A program made the translations under genes and the position numbers. A stretch of DNA of 64,000 bases, taken from contig CAUJNA010000576.1 of assembly GCA_963377175.1 (NCBI GenBank), forward strand, positions 62,001 through 126,000, read 5' to 3'. This stretch comes from Effrenium voratum (lineage: Eukaryota > Sar > Dinophyceae > Suessiales > Symbiodiniaceae). Under the pieces are notes generated by a model. It saw only the letters and a program-made list of their open reading frames with translations. It made no database searches and was not told the DNA's origin. Position 1 is the first letter of the stretch; each line of letters starts with the position of its first letter. Shown here piece after piece: positions 9,149 to 21,560 of the stretch.

Positions 9149-9278
9149 CGAGACTCTGCAGGGTTCCCTTTTTTTTGGACCCCAAAGTCGACTTAAAGCC
9201 AGGGGTGGTTGATTTCCCCAAAAGGGAAACCCCTGGGTTGAAGTCTACCTCGGGGTAGTCAAACAGCGGAACCCTGCT
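9149..9278. repeat. Hairpin (inverted repeat) element
   Basis: CTGCAGGGTTCC with AAAGTCGACTTAAAGCCAGGGGT on the left pairs with ACCCCTGGGTTGAAGTCTACC and GGAACCCTG on the right, with a few mismatches. This is a roughly 125-bp fold-back of MITE size. No coding role is evident. Confidence 0.5.
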
Positions 9279-9672
9279 CCACCGGCCTTTGGCTCCCACT
9301 CGCTTTCTTCTTCAACGCCGACCGGACGTTGTTTGTCCGGTCGATGCTATTACCTCAGCCCCGGCGGGCTCTACCGCACCTTGGAACATAGGGACGTGTC
9401 TTAAAATGAGACACAGTCAAAAATACCACCCGAGAAAGAGTTCCAACTCAACAAAGATGTGCCTGGAACACATGGAGCATGCTGGAAGACCACGGGATAG
9501 GGAGCTACAATACTATCAATCTTTCGTAACCTAGGCGGGTGTCTCATTTTTCTGGCACCTTTCTTGGGTGTGGGTTTCAGCGGGAAGCCACAAAAGGACA
9601 ACCCCCCTGCCCTTTTTTGGAGACAAAGCCGGGTCTTCCCGTCCCTGACGACGAACTGTTTGTGTGCGTCAG

Positions 9673-12600
9673 GAAGGGCCCGGAGCACATCGTGGGGCAC
9701 CGGCTGAAGGGCGTGAACGCCAAGCGGGACCCCTTGCTGGACGAGCAGCCGGGCACCAACAAGCGGAGCCGCCAGGAGGATGGCTCCGCCTCGGTGGTGT
9801 ACAAGGACGCGAGACCCCAGAGACTCGGGGGGACCAGACCAGACCGGCGGACAGGGAGGGAGGGGGGGGGGGGTGGAAAGGTGTTGAACAATGGTGCGCA
9901 TGAACAAAAACCGGTGGCTGCCAGAATGGTTGTGATGAATCTTGGCCAAAGTTAGCCAATCGGTTTTTCTTTTTGTAGCATGTTGCCTATTTTGGGTTGA
10001 CTTCATATTTTTCCCTGCAACCAGGAACAGTTCATAGTCCGGCCATGCTACCGACCATCCGGATCCAAGAAGCAAACAGTTGTATAATTCTCAAAATGTT
10101 CAATTCAACTCTTGTAGAACCCTGTTTAGCAGCACCTTGCAAGCAAAGAAAGGCCGGTCGCCCAGATTGGTCCACCTTCACCTTTCGGGCCCGCTGAACA
10201 ATGGGGCACAATAAGAAACATGGACATTGAAGAGGCCGGTTTCCACAAATGGCTGGTTTCCCCTTGGGCCTGTGGTTCTCCCCAACAAAGGGGACCACGC
10301 ACCATGGACGCACCTGCGGTTTCTGGCGTGCTGGGGGATAGGAGACCCCGACGGAGAGGGCCGCGAGGCTTAAGGCGGAGAGGGAGGCCGAGAAGGAGCT
10401 GAAGAGGAGCAAGATGCTGGGGCGAAATGAGTGGAGCTGTTGGCCGTCCTTGTTTCTTTCTCTTTGTTTTCGGTGTGTGTGAAAATTATGGAGTGACCAT
10501 TTTTCTCCTTTTTGGCGGAAGATCATCAATTGGCCCACTTGAAAGACGGCTCGCTTCATCCCCTACTGCCTAAAATTCTGGACTCCTTTTGGACCCTTGC
10601 ATTGGTGGCACAAAAAGACACCAAACTGGTCCACAAAGCAGGCGTTGACAACCCGGCAGTGTGCTAATTAGCTTCATCACTCGCATAGCTCATAACCCCA
10701 ACCCGAACGACTCGACCATGTGCCCTTGGAGTACGTCTCCCTGACTTATTCCCTATACAAGCCGTCTTTAAAACACGCAGACAAAACAGAACAAACATCA
10801 AATAGAACTTGTCTCCATCTCATTTTCTCTTTTTGTCCACTTCTTTTCCCGTCGATCGCCGATCGCCGGTCGCCGGTCGCTGGTCGCTTTTCCGAGGAAG
10901 CCCTCCATGGGCCCCAGCAAGGCCAGCCTGCTGGGCCTGCCCGAGACCGAGGCGGAGGCGTCCGAGGCGCCGGAGGCGTTCGAGGCGCCGGAGATAGCGG
11001 CGGGCGCTCCGGAGAGGTCCAAGGCGGGGAAAAAGCCTGGAAAGCTTGAAAGGGAAGCTTGAAAGGGAAAGGGAAAGAGGCCGCCACCATGAAAAAGGCC
11101 CATACCATGTTTTTGGTGGGTGGAAGGAGAGCTTGAAAGCCGCACCATGGAAAAGTGAACGGATGGGTTCTCAAGGAAGACTGTCCAACAAAAAGGCGCA
11201 TGGAACCTTTTTGGGGGAACACATCATTTTGATTGAATCGGGTTTTTGAAGAGCTGGTGGGAAAAGAGGGAAAGGGTGGAATCCGCAAAAGCAACAGGTG
11301 CTTCCCGTCATGAATCGGCTGTTGAGTCAGAGCAAGCTCACATGAGGCATGGGAAGGGCCTGGCCCATCAATGGCGAGTCAGAACTGGCCAGTCGCTAGT
11401 CACCAATCGGTTGCAATTACTCCCTTGGCTCTGAGTCACGTGAGTTGGGCTGCCCACCACGATCGCTACATTTTCCTGTGCCGAACATTGCAGCTGATTT
11501 ACGTTTCCTTCCATTTTGGGCAGGTGTGGCCAAAAAATGACATCTCGTTTTGGTGTTCCTTTTCAGACTCCCAAGCCGTTGGGCTCTTCCGGCTTCCGCA
11601 AAGAACACCCGGGCGGCGTCCCACAAAGAGATGAAGAGCAGCTTGGCGGACTTCAAGGACCGGCTGAAGACCTCCCAGCTGCCGGAGCAGGCGGCTGCGG
11701 CCGAGCAGCGCCACAGGGAGGAGCTGGAGGCGGAGAGGTGGTGGGGGGGTGGGGGGTTGGGGTTGGCTGGGGCCATGTGTGGCTCCTTCTATTTGTTCCC
11801 CTTCGCTTTTCTGTGGAAACCTCCCCCGCCGCTAAGCTCTGCTCAGTTTATGCAAGCTGCCAGCGAAATGGAGCAAGCAATTTGTGTCCAGTTTTGTTTG
11901 GTTTCAAATATAAGTGACTTCAAAAGGCCTAGATGGGTGTTCTTTTGCTTTTCAGCCTGAGGATACACTAACATAAACAAAGCAATCTGTGGCCATTTTT
12001 GTTTATGACAGGTAGGAGTGGTGACATGTACTTAATGCCACATATGTTGACTTTGGCCATTGTCCATTCTAAGAGGTGGCAACAGATGCCTTCTGATGTG
12101 ATGTTCCAAATTGCGGCAAATCCCTGCCATCGAAATGGGGCAAACAATCTGTGGCTTGGTTCCAGTTGTGTTCATGGACTTCGATCCCCGTTTTCCGCGC
12201 CTCGCGCAAAAAGCCACAACCACACGCTCTGAGGCGGAGACGGCCAAGGCCTTGGCGGCGAAAGAGAAGCGCGAGGGCCCGGATGCGGATGAGCGGCTGA
12301 CCATGAACGAGATTTGGAAGGCCGGAGAGGGAGCCTCGGCGAGAGAAGGCGAAGCCAACGCCCGTTTTTTGGGGGCCGAAGTTTTTTTTTGTCTCCCTTA
12401 GGTATTTTTTCAGGACCTGCAGTCTATTGGTGATTGTTCTTGTCTCGTGTAAGAGCCTGCTTAGAGATGGGGATGTTCTTGTCTTTTAGCCCTCCCCCAA
12501 GAAAACCAATTGGGCTTTGCTTTTCGTGTCCCTTTGGACCACCCCGAAAAAGGAACATAGAAGCATCCGGCCAGCGGAGTAAGGAGGCGACGAGGAGGCC

Positions 12601-13402
12601 GGGGACTGGCTGGGGGGCGAGGGCTTGAAGTTCCACACCACCGCGGACAAGGCGTTTGCCATGGCGAACCAGCGCCACAAACAGTCCGAGGCGCGAGCGG
12701 CGGGCCGAGCGCGAAAGGCCTCGGGCGGTGCTGGTTGCTGGAATTTAACTCGAGTTGTGAGGTATGGGTCCACTCGATTTTGTGGGGAACAGGGAAGCCT
12801 TAACAAAGATCTGGGGAGAAAAGGACCCTAGAGGGCCAACGGAAAACAACCTCCAACTAAACCACCAGTCCAAGCCACCAATTCATGGGTCCAACGATTC
12901 TCCCTGGTCCGCTTTGGTCTTCCATTGGGTGTGTTTTGGGTTGTGGGTAGACTAGGCAGATGCTAGAAGCTGGCCTGTTGGATCTAAGATGGTCTGCCAC
13001 CCCAAACCACCCTGGGACACGTCACACATACCAAGTGGTTTCAAACCCCATCGCACCCTGGGTGGTATTTTGTGTAGAGTATATAGGAGAAACCATCTCT
13101 TATTGCAGTTGGGTGAAAGTAGATCTTCCCGATTTCATCTCCCTCTTTTGCAGTCCTTTACCCACGTTAAGTGAATGGTGGCATTTGTTTTCACCCTGTT
13201 GCACTTGGATGCTCAACCCATGTCAGGCGCATAGGGTAAGTTAAAGCCGTGGTTGTAAGGCAACTGACACGAGCTACCCCAGTTATACTCCTATCCCTCA
13301 CGCCCAGAGGAGGAGCAGATCGCGAACCGGGAGCAGGCGGCGGCGCTTGCCAAGAAACGCAGCGAGCAGCGCATAGCGGAGATGCGCCAGCAACAGAAGT
13401 AG
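9673..13402 (+). CDS. Gene A: charged coiled-coil protein, seven exons, 3' end complete
   Basis: Frames join across exons 9673-9808, 10342-10430, 10897-11023, 11604-11729, 12234-about 12324 (or 12342), 12584-12717 and 13310-13402, ending in TAG at 13400. Phases agree at every junction except the fifth donor, which has two possible sites. The product (N-terminus not found) has a basic region with KGPEHIVGHRL, a helix TERAARLKAEREAEKELKRS, a Glu/Ala/Pro-rich linker, a helix EMKSSLADFKDRLK, the block DWLGGEGLKFHTTADKAFAM, and a charged coiled-coil end. The pairing of an FKDRL helix with a following DWL...LKF block resembles the tail of spliceosomal cyclophilin CWC27, but no cyclophilin domain was seen upstream, so this is only a hint. 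It is likely an intracellular, nuclear-type protein. Four donors are GC and one is GT. Confidence 0.6.
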
Positions 13403-13800
13403 AGGGAGGAAAAGAGATTGCGCGTCGGAGTCGTGCGGAGTGGCAGGGGTTCTTAATGCTGTTTCCCTTTGAAGCAACCTGTAGAGGGTGCTTCTGGGGG
13501 ATGTCACTTTGACGGACCAGCTTTTGGTCAGTTGGCGCCTGCTGTTACCTGTTCTTCCTCTCCTCTTCTTTCATTTTTTGTTGCTTATGCTTGTTCATCT
13601 TGTTCCCTTTTCATGCTAACGTCACAAGAGTCGCGCCACGCACTGGGTCTCTCTTGAATCATGGATTCCCCCCCCCCCCCAAACGCACATGTCAAGAAAA
13701 TGGTTGAAGCCGCATGGGTTTTTCAGCATCAATTCTTTTCCATCTGGCCGCATGAATGGCAGGGCGTGTTTTTCTCCTTGTTCCTCTTCGTGCTAACCAC
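13403..13800. other. Spacer downstream of gene A
   Basis: C/T-rich sequence after the gene A stop, including a run of C at 13670. No gene, RNA or element is evident. Confidence 0.4.
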
Positions 13801-14080
13801 CTACCTGATCTCAGAGAAGGCAGGTGACTTGTACTCCAGCCGGAGGCCGGGCCGGCCGGGGGCGGGGGCTGGAGGCATGCCGGGGTGCAGGCCAGCTAAC
13901 TGGCCGAGTTTCCATTTGATGGTTTGGGTTCCAGGTTGGTTTGAAACTTAACTCAGCTTTCGCGCCAACCTAAGGTGAGTGCCCTTTTTACCGGGGAAAT
14001 ATTGGGGAGCAGCTAGGTCACCCAAATGCCTGGGGAGCGCAAGTGGACCGGCCAGCCGATTCGCTTTTTGCTTCTCGAGG

Positions 14081-17000
14081 CAGCAGCTGGACTACTGGGG
14101 AGGCTGCACCATGCAGGCGCTGGAGTTTGGTCTCAGGTGTCCGTGGGGACAAATTCTTTGGGTGGGAAGCCGCTTTTTCTTTTTTTGGCAAAGGCTGCAG
14201 GGGTTGCCTTTGAGAGAATGGAGCCAAGAAAGAAACAAAAGTTTAACCTGAATTGGTTGTCGCCCAGAGTGAGATGCGCAGCTTCCCCCAAAAAGCCAGC
14301 CGCGGGTGGAAGAACTCCAAACGCACGTCGCTTATCACAGAACCGAATCGCTGAACAGGCTGCCACGCGGCATTGCAAGGTGAACGTCCGCAGCCCAGTG
14401 GTGAAGTGGGGCCCCGCCCCGCCCATTGGGCCCACCCCTCAAGGGATATCAGCTGGCTGGTGCGATGCTAGGTATGGAATGGCAACGAGACCGGGTGTTG
14501 GAAATGTACCTGCAAACTCCCTTGCAGGAAACCATAGAGGATGAGCATAGGGGTGAAGGGATAGCTGGGGCCAGTGAAACAACAAAAGCTGGGGCGACAT
14601 GTAGAAATGGAATGGCTGAGAGGGATTCCCGAACAAAGGGAACCAAATCGGATGGATGGTTTTTCTTGGTGATTCCATTTCTCAGGGAATCTTCCTACCC
14701 AACCAGCAAGCCAAACTGGTCGGAAGCTCAGAGGATCCGTTGTGCCGAGGATATCAAAGATATCCCGTCCCTGATGATGTGGCTGACGGATGACTTTGTC
14801 CCCTTGGCCGCTTGGACTTTCACTTGCCCCCCTCCCCCTCCCGGGGATCCCGGTGTTCTTGGACGTGCAACCAACTCAAATTCGCTTGTAAGCATGGTTC
14901 CAATTTATCCAATGTTGTCGAGGGTTCCCCAGTAGGGGGCCCCAAAAGGGGCCCACAGCAACTAATAAGGCCTACTGTGGATGGACAAAATCCTGCACCA
15001 CCTAAGAAACCCTGGAATGATGATTCTTCTGTAAATACCAACAAATTGCGTTTTCCCATGGTTTTAAAGTGGTGCAGGATTTCGTCCATCCACAGTATTG
15101 CGGGCCATTAGTGTTCCTTTTTTCGGGCCCCTCTTTGGGAAGCCCCTGGCCCTGGGAAGAACATGTCGCGTCATGGCGTCGGCATGTTGAGCTCAGGCCT
15201 TTACAGATCGCACAGAGTACCCTTCGGTGGTCAAGCCGCGCTCCCAGGTCTTGGGCGCGTTTGACGGTTTTTAACGCCAGCCGTGGAGTACCCCTTGGTC
15301 CCCCAGCAATTGGTGCCAACTTTCTCACCGTTTCTTTTTGGTTGGGAGGGTTCCCCTACTAAAATAGACTACAGAAGAAAAGGGTACCCTTATTGTAACC
15401 TCTCAAATCTGGAGGACCTAGTTGCCCCATGGAACCTCGGCTTTGTGACAGTGACATCCTCAAAAACACACGTTACACTCAGGTGATTCATGGAACCATG
15501 CACATCCAACTGGCCTTGTTGGATGTTGTTAACAGAAAGCACTCCTCGGGTGCTTCTCCCGGGAGAACAACATATTGGTGTTTCCGAAGCAGGCCCCGAG
15601 CTTCAACACACAGGGAAGCTGGCGAGCCGGGAAGGCCACTTTCCTTTTAACCGACCTCCAAGTCCCCTTCCATGATCTCTAGGTAGTTGATCCTTCTTGT
15701 TTCCAGTTAATCCGAATCCCCGATTGAGAAACCCATCGGGAATTGATCAGTGGGGTCCCTAGTTGGGAAGTTGGGGTTCCGCACCAGGCAACTGGACCCG
15801 CTGATGCTGATGAATCTTTTGGGCCGGGGGGGCTTCATCTAGGGTCAGCACCAGACAACAACCAACATCTAGAAGCTTCCTGCCTCTGCTTATTCTTGCG
15901 GCTTCCATGTCTTCTTACCTTGGTAATCGCTGCTCCTGGAGCTTTGTCAATACCTTTCTGGGCGTGGGTCTACACTTGAGGGGGTGGCCCCTGGATTTCC
16001 ACTCACGAAAGCTGGCCTCGAAGAGGTTTTGCTTGGGGTTCGTCCTGGGGGGGAAAAATGCTAAAGGTGGGTGTGGCGTGGGGTGTGTGCAGGCACCGTT
16101 TTGACAAGCTTCCAGGGGGCCGACGGACGATACCTACGAACAAGACTTTTGCGCAGCGGGCTGTTAAACAAGGCACATCGGCCTTTTTCTGCCAAGCAGG
16201 GCCAGCTTTCGCTTCCCCCCCCCCCTTCCCCGGCCTTTTCTCTCAAGGTACAGTGGATGAACGCACTCCTGCACCACTTTGAGACCATCGAAACTATTTA
16301 CAGACTTGTCCTTGGGCTTCTGAACAGTGGGTGCCGAAAAGGATTTCGTTTAGAAGCAGAGGTACCGACGTTTTTCCAACGGTCCGCCGCTTGTCAGCCG
16401 CTTGGCGCTCAGGTCCCCTTCCGTGTACCGGCTGCAGGCCGGGGGCTTTGGAGCCACCGAATTTCCGGGAGTGGGCCCAAGATGTCCTCTGCCCAAAGCG
16501 AATCGACCGGATCGGATTTTTTTGGCTTCTCCTTTTTGGTTCTAGTCATGGAGTCATGGCCCCAAAAGGTGATCAGCTTTTATTTCTGGGTCCCTAAGGG
16601 GCAAGTGAGTTTCACTTTTGGATACACCACTTTGAGGGCATGTCGCAAGGGTTTCTCCATTGAAGCCCAGCCAATGATTTGGGGCCAGCGGCCCCCCATG
16701 CTGGCTCCTTTGTAATGCGTGATTGACTTCCGGGAAGTCGTTGCCGCTAATCTGATTACAGTGCTGGTTCTCAGGGGCGAGTATGGGCATAGCCCCGCCA
16801 ACCCTTTCCTACAGATGGGTCCATCGGTAAGTAAGGGAGGAAGCAGCAAGGCTGGGGTGGCCCTAGAAAGGGTAGAAGTCAAAGTGTTGCTTTCAGAAGT
16901 GTGGCTGACTTTTCCTCCCAGCTTTTCCTTCCGGAAAAGTCCGGGAAAGAGAGTGTTCGTTTTGGGTTTCACCCATGTGAGACGCGGGGCAAGTCACCAC

Positions 17001-18895
17001 CTCCGCTTTTGGACGCCCAAACAACCCATCTCAACCGCTGGGGTGGGGGGGGGGTGCCAGGACGGCACCATGCACTGGACGCCTCGCTACGCCGTTGCCT
17101 GAGAGCCTTAGACCGACCCGACCCGATTCCTCGAGGCCACCGGCTCTGGGCAGGTTTTTTTGTTTCAATTTTGATGGGGTCGGGCAGGCGGTTTTCTCTC
17201 CCGCACGGCGCTCCTCGCGGCGAGTTTCGCGAGGAGAGATGTGTTTCGATTTTCTATTTTTTGAGACTTGGCCATGTTGCCTCGACGCAATTCTGGGTTC
17301 TTGATTTGGACGAAGTTCGCCGCCTCATGGAGCTTACTCCGTGCCGAGGTCGGGGACACGAAGACCTCCATCCTGATCGGCACCGTGCGGATGCGCCAGC
17401 TCAGGGTCCAATACAGCCAGGCTCCGGCCAACAAAAACCGGGACGCCCTAAAAAACTGAAGCGACGATGTGCTCAGACGAAGCTTTAGGCTGTGGGTCAA
17501 CACCAATGGTACCATTTTGGGGGAGGTGCGCCACCAATTTTAGTCTATTTTAGTGGGGATTGGGATGTTCACTGGGGGGTTCGGGCTTTTGACCCATGGC
17601 CAAATAGACAAATGCATCGCCTCGTTCATGGGCAGGGTAGATTGAAAGCAAGAAGGGCCGGATTTCAGCTCTGACTTATTGCCCCTGTGGCCAACAATGC
17701 GGGCTGAGAGAGACGCAAACCCAAGCTCAGAGGAATCTCAGCTCAAATGAACTCTGCACAGATCCCTTCGCACCACTTTGAAACTACGGTTGGTTTCAAT
17801 TCTTCGGTGTTTACCTTGGGAACTCGCATCATTTGTGGGTTTCTGAACGGTGTCTAAGAGGATGTGGTTTCCATCAGTATAAGCAGGCATGTGATTCATG
17901 CCATGGAGCACCCTCGGGAGTTCGACTCGGATGGCAGGCCTGTAGCATCATCGACGACCTTCAAGGCATCGTCAGCGTTGCGGCCCCGGCTCAAGCCCGT
18001 CACATCTCGCCGCCGTGTTGCGGTTTCATTTTTGGTTTTGAGGGTAATTACCCCCCCCTTTGGTGGGTTTAAAGGGAAACCAAACGGAAGCTTCAACCGC
18101 CTTTTCGGGGGTCCCCCCCCAAAAAAAAGAAGGATAGATTAAGAACACATTTAGACCAACTGCTTTTTTGGCTATCCTTGAAAGGACGGCATGGCCGAAG
18201 CCTTTGCTTCAATCAGTTTCGCCGAAACCGCGAGTCCGTGATCCGTGCCTGGCGCCTTTCCACGTTCTGGTCATGTGGTTGGATCGCTGCAACTTTTTGG
18301 TTGAACCTGCTCAGATTTTCCGCATTGGACCCACACACAGGTGAACCTCACTTTTCGCAGAGGGTCGTTACAGGACCCAGGCTACCTCATGTCTCTTGCG
18401 GTCTTTTGAGCTAGTTTTTCACCCCCGAGGGTTTGGCTGTCTCGGGGGTGGCTTCCGATTTGATTTTTCCACCAGAACCGAGGGTTGAAATCCGCAACCA
18501 ATCCAAACCACTTGCGAAGCTGAACATCTTTTCAGCTTTGCCAACAACAATTAGTGTTTAGTGGGGATTTCCATTTAACCCACTGAAAGTTAATCACTTT
18601 TAGCGGCGGATCTGAAATCCGGCAGCCCAGATTTTTCAAGGCCTGCCAGGCTACCTCATGTCTCTTGCTCTTTTGAGCTGGTTTTCCTGTTTTCGGCTCG
18701 GCCCGGCGCTCCTTTCCGTCGTATCGCGTCGTCGAGGACTGTTTCGCGGACTACTCGGACGCGGTGCAGAGCACCTTGTCCTGGGCACCCGCCTGGACAC
18801 CAGAGCACCTCAAGGACCTGGGAATCGGGGCCGTTGATTGGGGCATGCGCCTCAATAAAATTTGGGATAAAAACAAAAAACATGGATCAATTTAA
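14081..18895 (+). CDS. Gene B: exon-like fragments of an unrecognised + strand gene
   Basis: Several short frames have coding character but could not all be joined. 14081-14139 reads RQQLDYWGGCTMQALEFGLR. 14727-14820 contains AEDIKDIPSLMMWLTDDF. 17283-17459 contains TSILIGTVRMRQLRVQY and ends in TGA after RDALKN. 18206-18341 has a hydrophobic stretch (FWSCGWIAATFWLNLLRF), possibly a membrane helix. 18719-18895 reads YRVVEDCFADYSDAVQSTLS and continues to TAA at 18893. The internal stop at 17459 means either a second gene begins after it or that frame is not an exon. I do not recognise the family. A membrane or membrane-associated protein is possible. Confidence is low for the gene as a unit and moderate that 17283-17459 and 18719-18860 are coding. 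Confidence 0.3.
14975..15095. mobile_element. TIR element (MITE), copy 1
   Basis: A 121-bp element starting CTGTGGATGGACAAAATCC and ending GGATTTCGTCCATCCACAG, with inverted ends of about 27 bases (CTGTGGATGGAC and CCTGCACCAC are the best conserved parts). It is flanked by TA on both sides (14973-14974 and 15096-15097), a target-site duplication of the Tc1/mariner type. No coding capacity. Confidence 0.85.
15346..15421. repeat. Dispersed repeat, copy 2 (pair with 8561-8640)
   Basis: Shares GGGTTCCC, TACTAA, ATAGACTACAGA and GGTACCCTTATT with the first copy in the same order, and is followed by GGAGGACCTAG where the first copy has ACAGGACCTGG. Confidence 0.6.
16250..16335. mobile_element. TIR element (MITE), decayed partial copy
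   Basis: CAGTGGATGAACGCACTCCT, then GCACCACTTTGAGACCATCG and later GGGCTTCTGAACAGTG match the left end and middle of the TIR family. The right inverted end is missing. Confidence 0.4.
17755..17875. mobile_element. TIR element (MITE), decayed copy
   Basis: TTCGCACCACTTTGAAACTA, GTTTACCTTGGGAACTC and GGGTTTCTGAACGGTGTCTA follow the internal order of the family. Both termini are eroded. Confidence 0.4.
18541..18630. repeat. Dispersed repeat R2, copy 1
   Basis: Contains TTCCATTTAACCCACTGAAAG, the near-palindrome around AAAGTTAATCACTTTTAGC, then GGATCTGAAATCCGGCAGCC and CAG. Other members end in AGGGCAGCCCAG and one is a spliced intron end (32497-32613). Confidence 0.65.
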
Positions 18896-18900
18896 AAACA

Positions 18901-19078
18901 AAAGGAGGGAAGGAAGGAAGGAAGGAAGGAAGGAAGGAAGGAAGGAAGGAAGGAAGGAAGGAAGGAAGGAAGGAAGGAAGGAAGGGAGGGAGGAAGGAAG
19001 GAAGGAAGGAAGGGAGGGAGGGAGGGAGGGAGGGAGGGAGGGGAGGGAGGGAAGGAAGGAATGGAGGGAGGAAGAAAG
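18901..19078. repeat. GGAA/GGGA microsatellite
   Basis: About 175 bp of GAAG and GGGA units on the + strand. The poly-Leu-Pro-Ser and Lys-Glu-Gly frames across it are artefacts. Confidence 0.95.
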
Positions 19079-19089
19079 GTAGGAATCAC

Positions 19090-19330
19090 CATGCAATCCA
19101 TTGCTGCTACTGGGACTACTACTGCTACTGCTGCTGTTGCTGCGACTGCTACATCTACTACTGCTGCTGCTGCGTCTGCTACTATTTATCATGGCTACCA
19201 CTCCTTTCCTCACACTACTTCTAGGACTGATTCTTTTGTTGCGCTGCCACTATGAACACCACTGCAATTACTACTTCTACTACGACTACCACGACTACCG
19301 CCTACTACTGGGTCTAGCAGCACCACCTGG
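19090..19330. repeat. CTG/CTA-type trinucleotide repeat tract
   Basis: Imperfect CTR/ACT triplets (GCTGCTACTGGGACTACTAC and similar). Frames give Ala/Thr or Leu runs and are not taken as genes. Confidence 0.8.
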
Positions 19331-20240
19331 CTGCCGCTCCCCCCCCCCCCCCCAATGCTTCTTCGAACATCATGGGGCGGGGGCTGCCGCCCCCCCCAAC
19401 CCCTCGGCTACTTTTTAGTTTTTTTGCAGAATTTAATTACACCCCTATTGGAATCATCACTTCTTCGAAAATCATGAGGAGGGCTGCCAACCCCCCCCCC
19501 CCCCAGCCCCCTCACGCCTGCCGCCCCCCGCTACTTTTTAGATTTTCTGCAGATATTTAATTGCACCCCTATTTGAATCATCGCCTCTTCGAACATCGTG
19601 GGGGGGGTGCCATATTTGAATCATCACTTCTTCGAGGGGGGCTGCCGCCCCCCCGCTCCTTTTTAGATTTTCTGCAGATATTTAATTGCACCCCTATTTG
19701 AATCATCGCCTCTTCGAACATCATGGGGGGGGGTGCCATATTTGAATCATCACTTCTTCGAGGGGGGCTGCCGCCCCCCCCCCCCCCCCCAGTCCCCCCG
19801 CTCCTTTTTAGATTTTCTGCAGATATTTAATTGCACCCTTATTTGAATCATCACTTCTTCGAACATCATGGGGGGACTGCCGTCCCCGCCAACCCCCAGC
19901 TTCTTTTTGAATTTTCTTCAGAGATTTAGTTGCACCCCTATTTGAATCATCACGCCTCTTCGAACATCATGCGGGGGGCTGCCGCCCCCCCCCCCAACCC
20001 CCCCACTACTTTTTAGATTTTCACAGAGATTTAGTTGCACCCCTATTTAAAGCTTCACTTTTTTTTTGGAACATCGCATTTTGCGAGAACGTGCTGTAAC
20101 ATGCGACATGTTTTTAATTTTTGTACTCTATGTATGTATGTAATGTATGTATGTATGTATGTCTGTCTGTATGTATGCACTTCTTCGAACATCATAGGAG
20201 AAGCCCCCCCCGCCAACCCCCCCCCCCTGCTTTTTTAAAT
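19331..20240. repeat. C/G-tract satellite (second block)
   Basis: About six units of 100-150 bp with TTTTTAGATTTTCTGCAGA, TTTAATTGCACCCCTATTTG, AATCATCACTTCTTCGAACA, TCATGGGGGG and GGCTGCCGCCCCCC. The same family as 3180-3960. A short (GTAT)n tract lies at 20127-20174. Confidence 0.85.
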
Positions 20241-20261
20241 TCTATCGCACTTGCTTGAATA

Positions 20262-20446
20262 CCCCCCCCCCAAACCCCCCCAAACCCCCCCCAAAACCCC
20301 CCCAAACCCCCCCAAACCCCCCCAAACCCCAAACCCCCCCAAACCCCCCCAAACCCCCCCCAAACCCCCGCCAAACACCCCTAAACCCCCCCAAACCCCC
20401 CCCAAACCCCCCCCCCCCCCCCCCCCCAAACCCCCCCCCAAACCTG
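20262..20446. repeat. (C6-8 A3)n minisatellite
   Basis: About 18 units of CCCCCCCAAA, strongly strand-asymmetric. The Pro-Lys frames are artefacts. It looks like a G-quadruplex-forming tract on the minus strand. Confidence 0.95.
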
Positions 20447-21180
20447 TGTCTATTTTTTTGATACCTGTTTTTTTTGATCCAATTTTTTTTGATCCTTGTT
20501 TGTTTTTGTTTGATCCGGTACCCCTGTTGATTCGAGGCATGCCAGGGTGCCAGTTTTTCTAGGGGTTGATTCCTTTTCCATTCTTTTCAACCATGATTCT
20601 TTCCTTAAAAACCGGATCCGTTCTCCCTGCGTTTCCGGAGGGTTTCTACGAAGGATTCCTGGAAAGAATGGGGAAGGTACCCCTACAGTTTTGGATGACC
20701 AGCCGGTTCACTTGAGCACAAACACTAAGACAAGCATAAGTACACAAGCACGCAAACACGCAACCACGCAAAGACGCAAACACGCAAAGACACAAATTGG
20801 ACAAACGCACAACATGGGATCCAGTTTTGGCTTAAAACCCCAAGGAAATGGGAAACAACCAAATGAATCAAGCTAGTTTTTTGGTAGGGGAAGTCTCTGG
20901 GTTTAGTGGGATTTCTCACTTTTGGAGCGGGTCCTTTTATTCGATGACCCTGCCAGGTTATGTTGACTTGGGAAATATATCTGGAGGACGCTCGTCAATG
21001 GACAATTTGCTTAGGCAACGACCCCTGATTCGAAAGGTTCTCCGTTTTCCCTTACCTTTGAACCAGCCCACACCAGGCCAGAGGGGACCAAGCCTCAAAT
21101 CACCACACACACACACAGCACACAAACACACACACACCCATTTGGGCCAAATTGAGCATCACTGTGTTTTACAGGGTTTC

Positions 21181-21560
21181 TATGCCAGGCAGGCGGCGCC
21201 TGTGGCCGAACAGGGGGGTTTAGAATTCCTTGCCCTGTTCCGATGGAGAACTGCAGAAGACGGTAAAGATTCCTTGGCTACGAGTAAAGGCTATGCCGCT
21301 ATGCCCTTTTTGGGCTGCAAACCTCACCCGGCCTCTTTGAAAGAGAGCTTGGGGCGTATTTTCCGCTTTGACAGATCTTTACACCGCAGGATCACTATAC
21401 CTGGATGAAGGCCAACATCACAGAGCAGCGGCCCATAGTCGGGAGGCGGGGGGTGGCCGTCAAGAAGCTTCGTAAATGCACTCGCAGCGTGTGCACTCGG
21501 GCGTCATGCCACCGCACAACTGCTCACTTGATGGCGCAGCAAACTCAGCGTCTCATGAAA
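21181..21560 (+). CDS. Exon-like fragments, unknown gene
   Basis: After a CAG at 21178-21180 one frame reads GFYARQAAPVAEQGGLEF and LALFRWRTAED. A second begins after GCAG at 21390 with DHYTWMKANITEQRPIVGR. Both have balanced composition, AG before and G after, as in true exons here. They do not match a family I recognise and could not be joined further. They may belong with the pieces at 22.28-22.98 kb. Confidence 0.25.

Larger units (their letters stand above)
7281..9600. other. Spacer without a supported gene
   Basis: Open frames on both strands are short, and none shows a recognisable motif or joins well to a neighbour. It holds one member of a dispersed repeat (8561-8640) and a hairpin element (9149-9278). 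Upstream exons of gene A may lie in the last part, but I could not place them. Confidence 0.4.

Noticed and set aside
18887..19213. Long minus-strand frames rich in Leu-Pro-Ser-Phe
   Set aside because: They are translations of the GGAA/GGGA microsatellite.
20235..20562. Pro-Lys and Gly-Trp-Val frames
   Set aside because: They follow the (C7A3)n minisatellite and have no other support.
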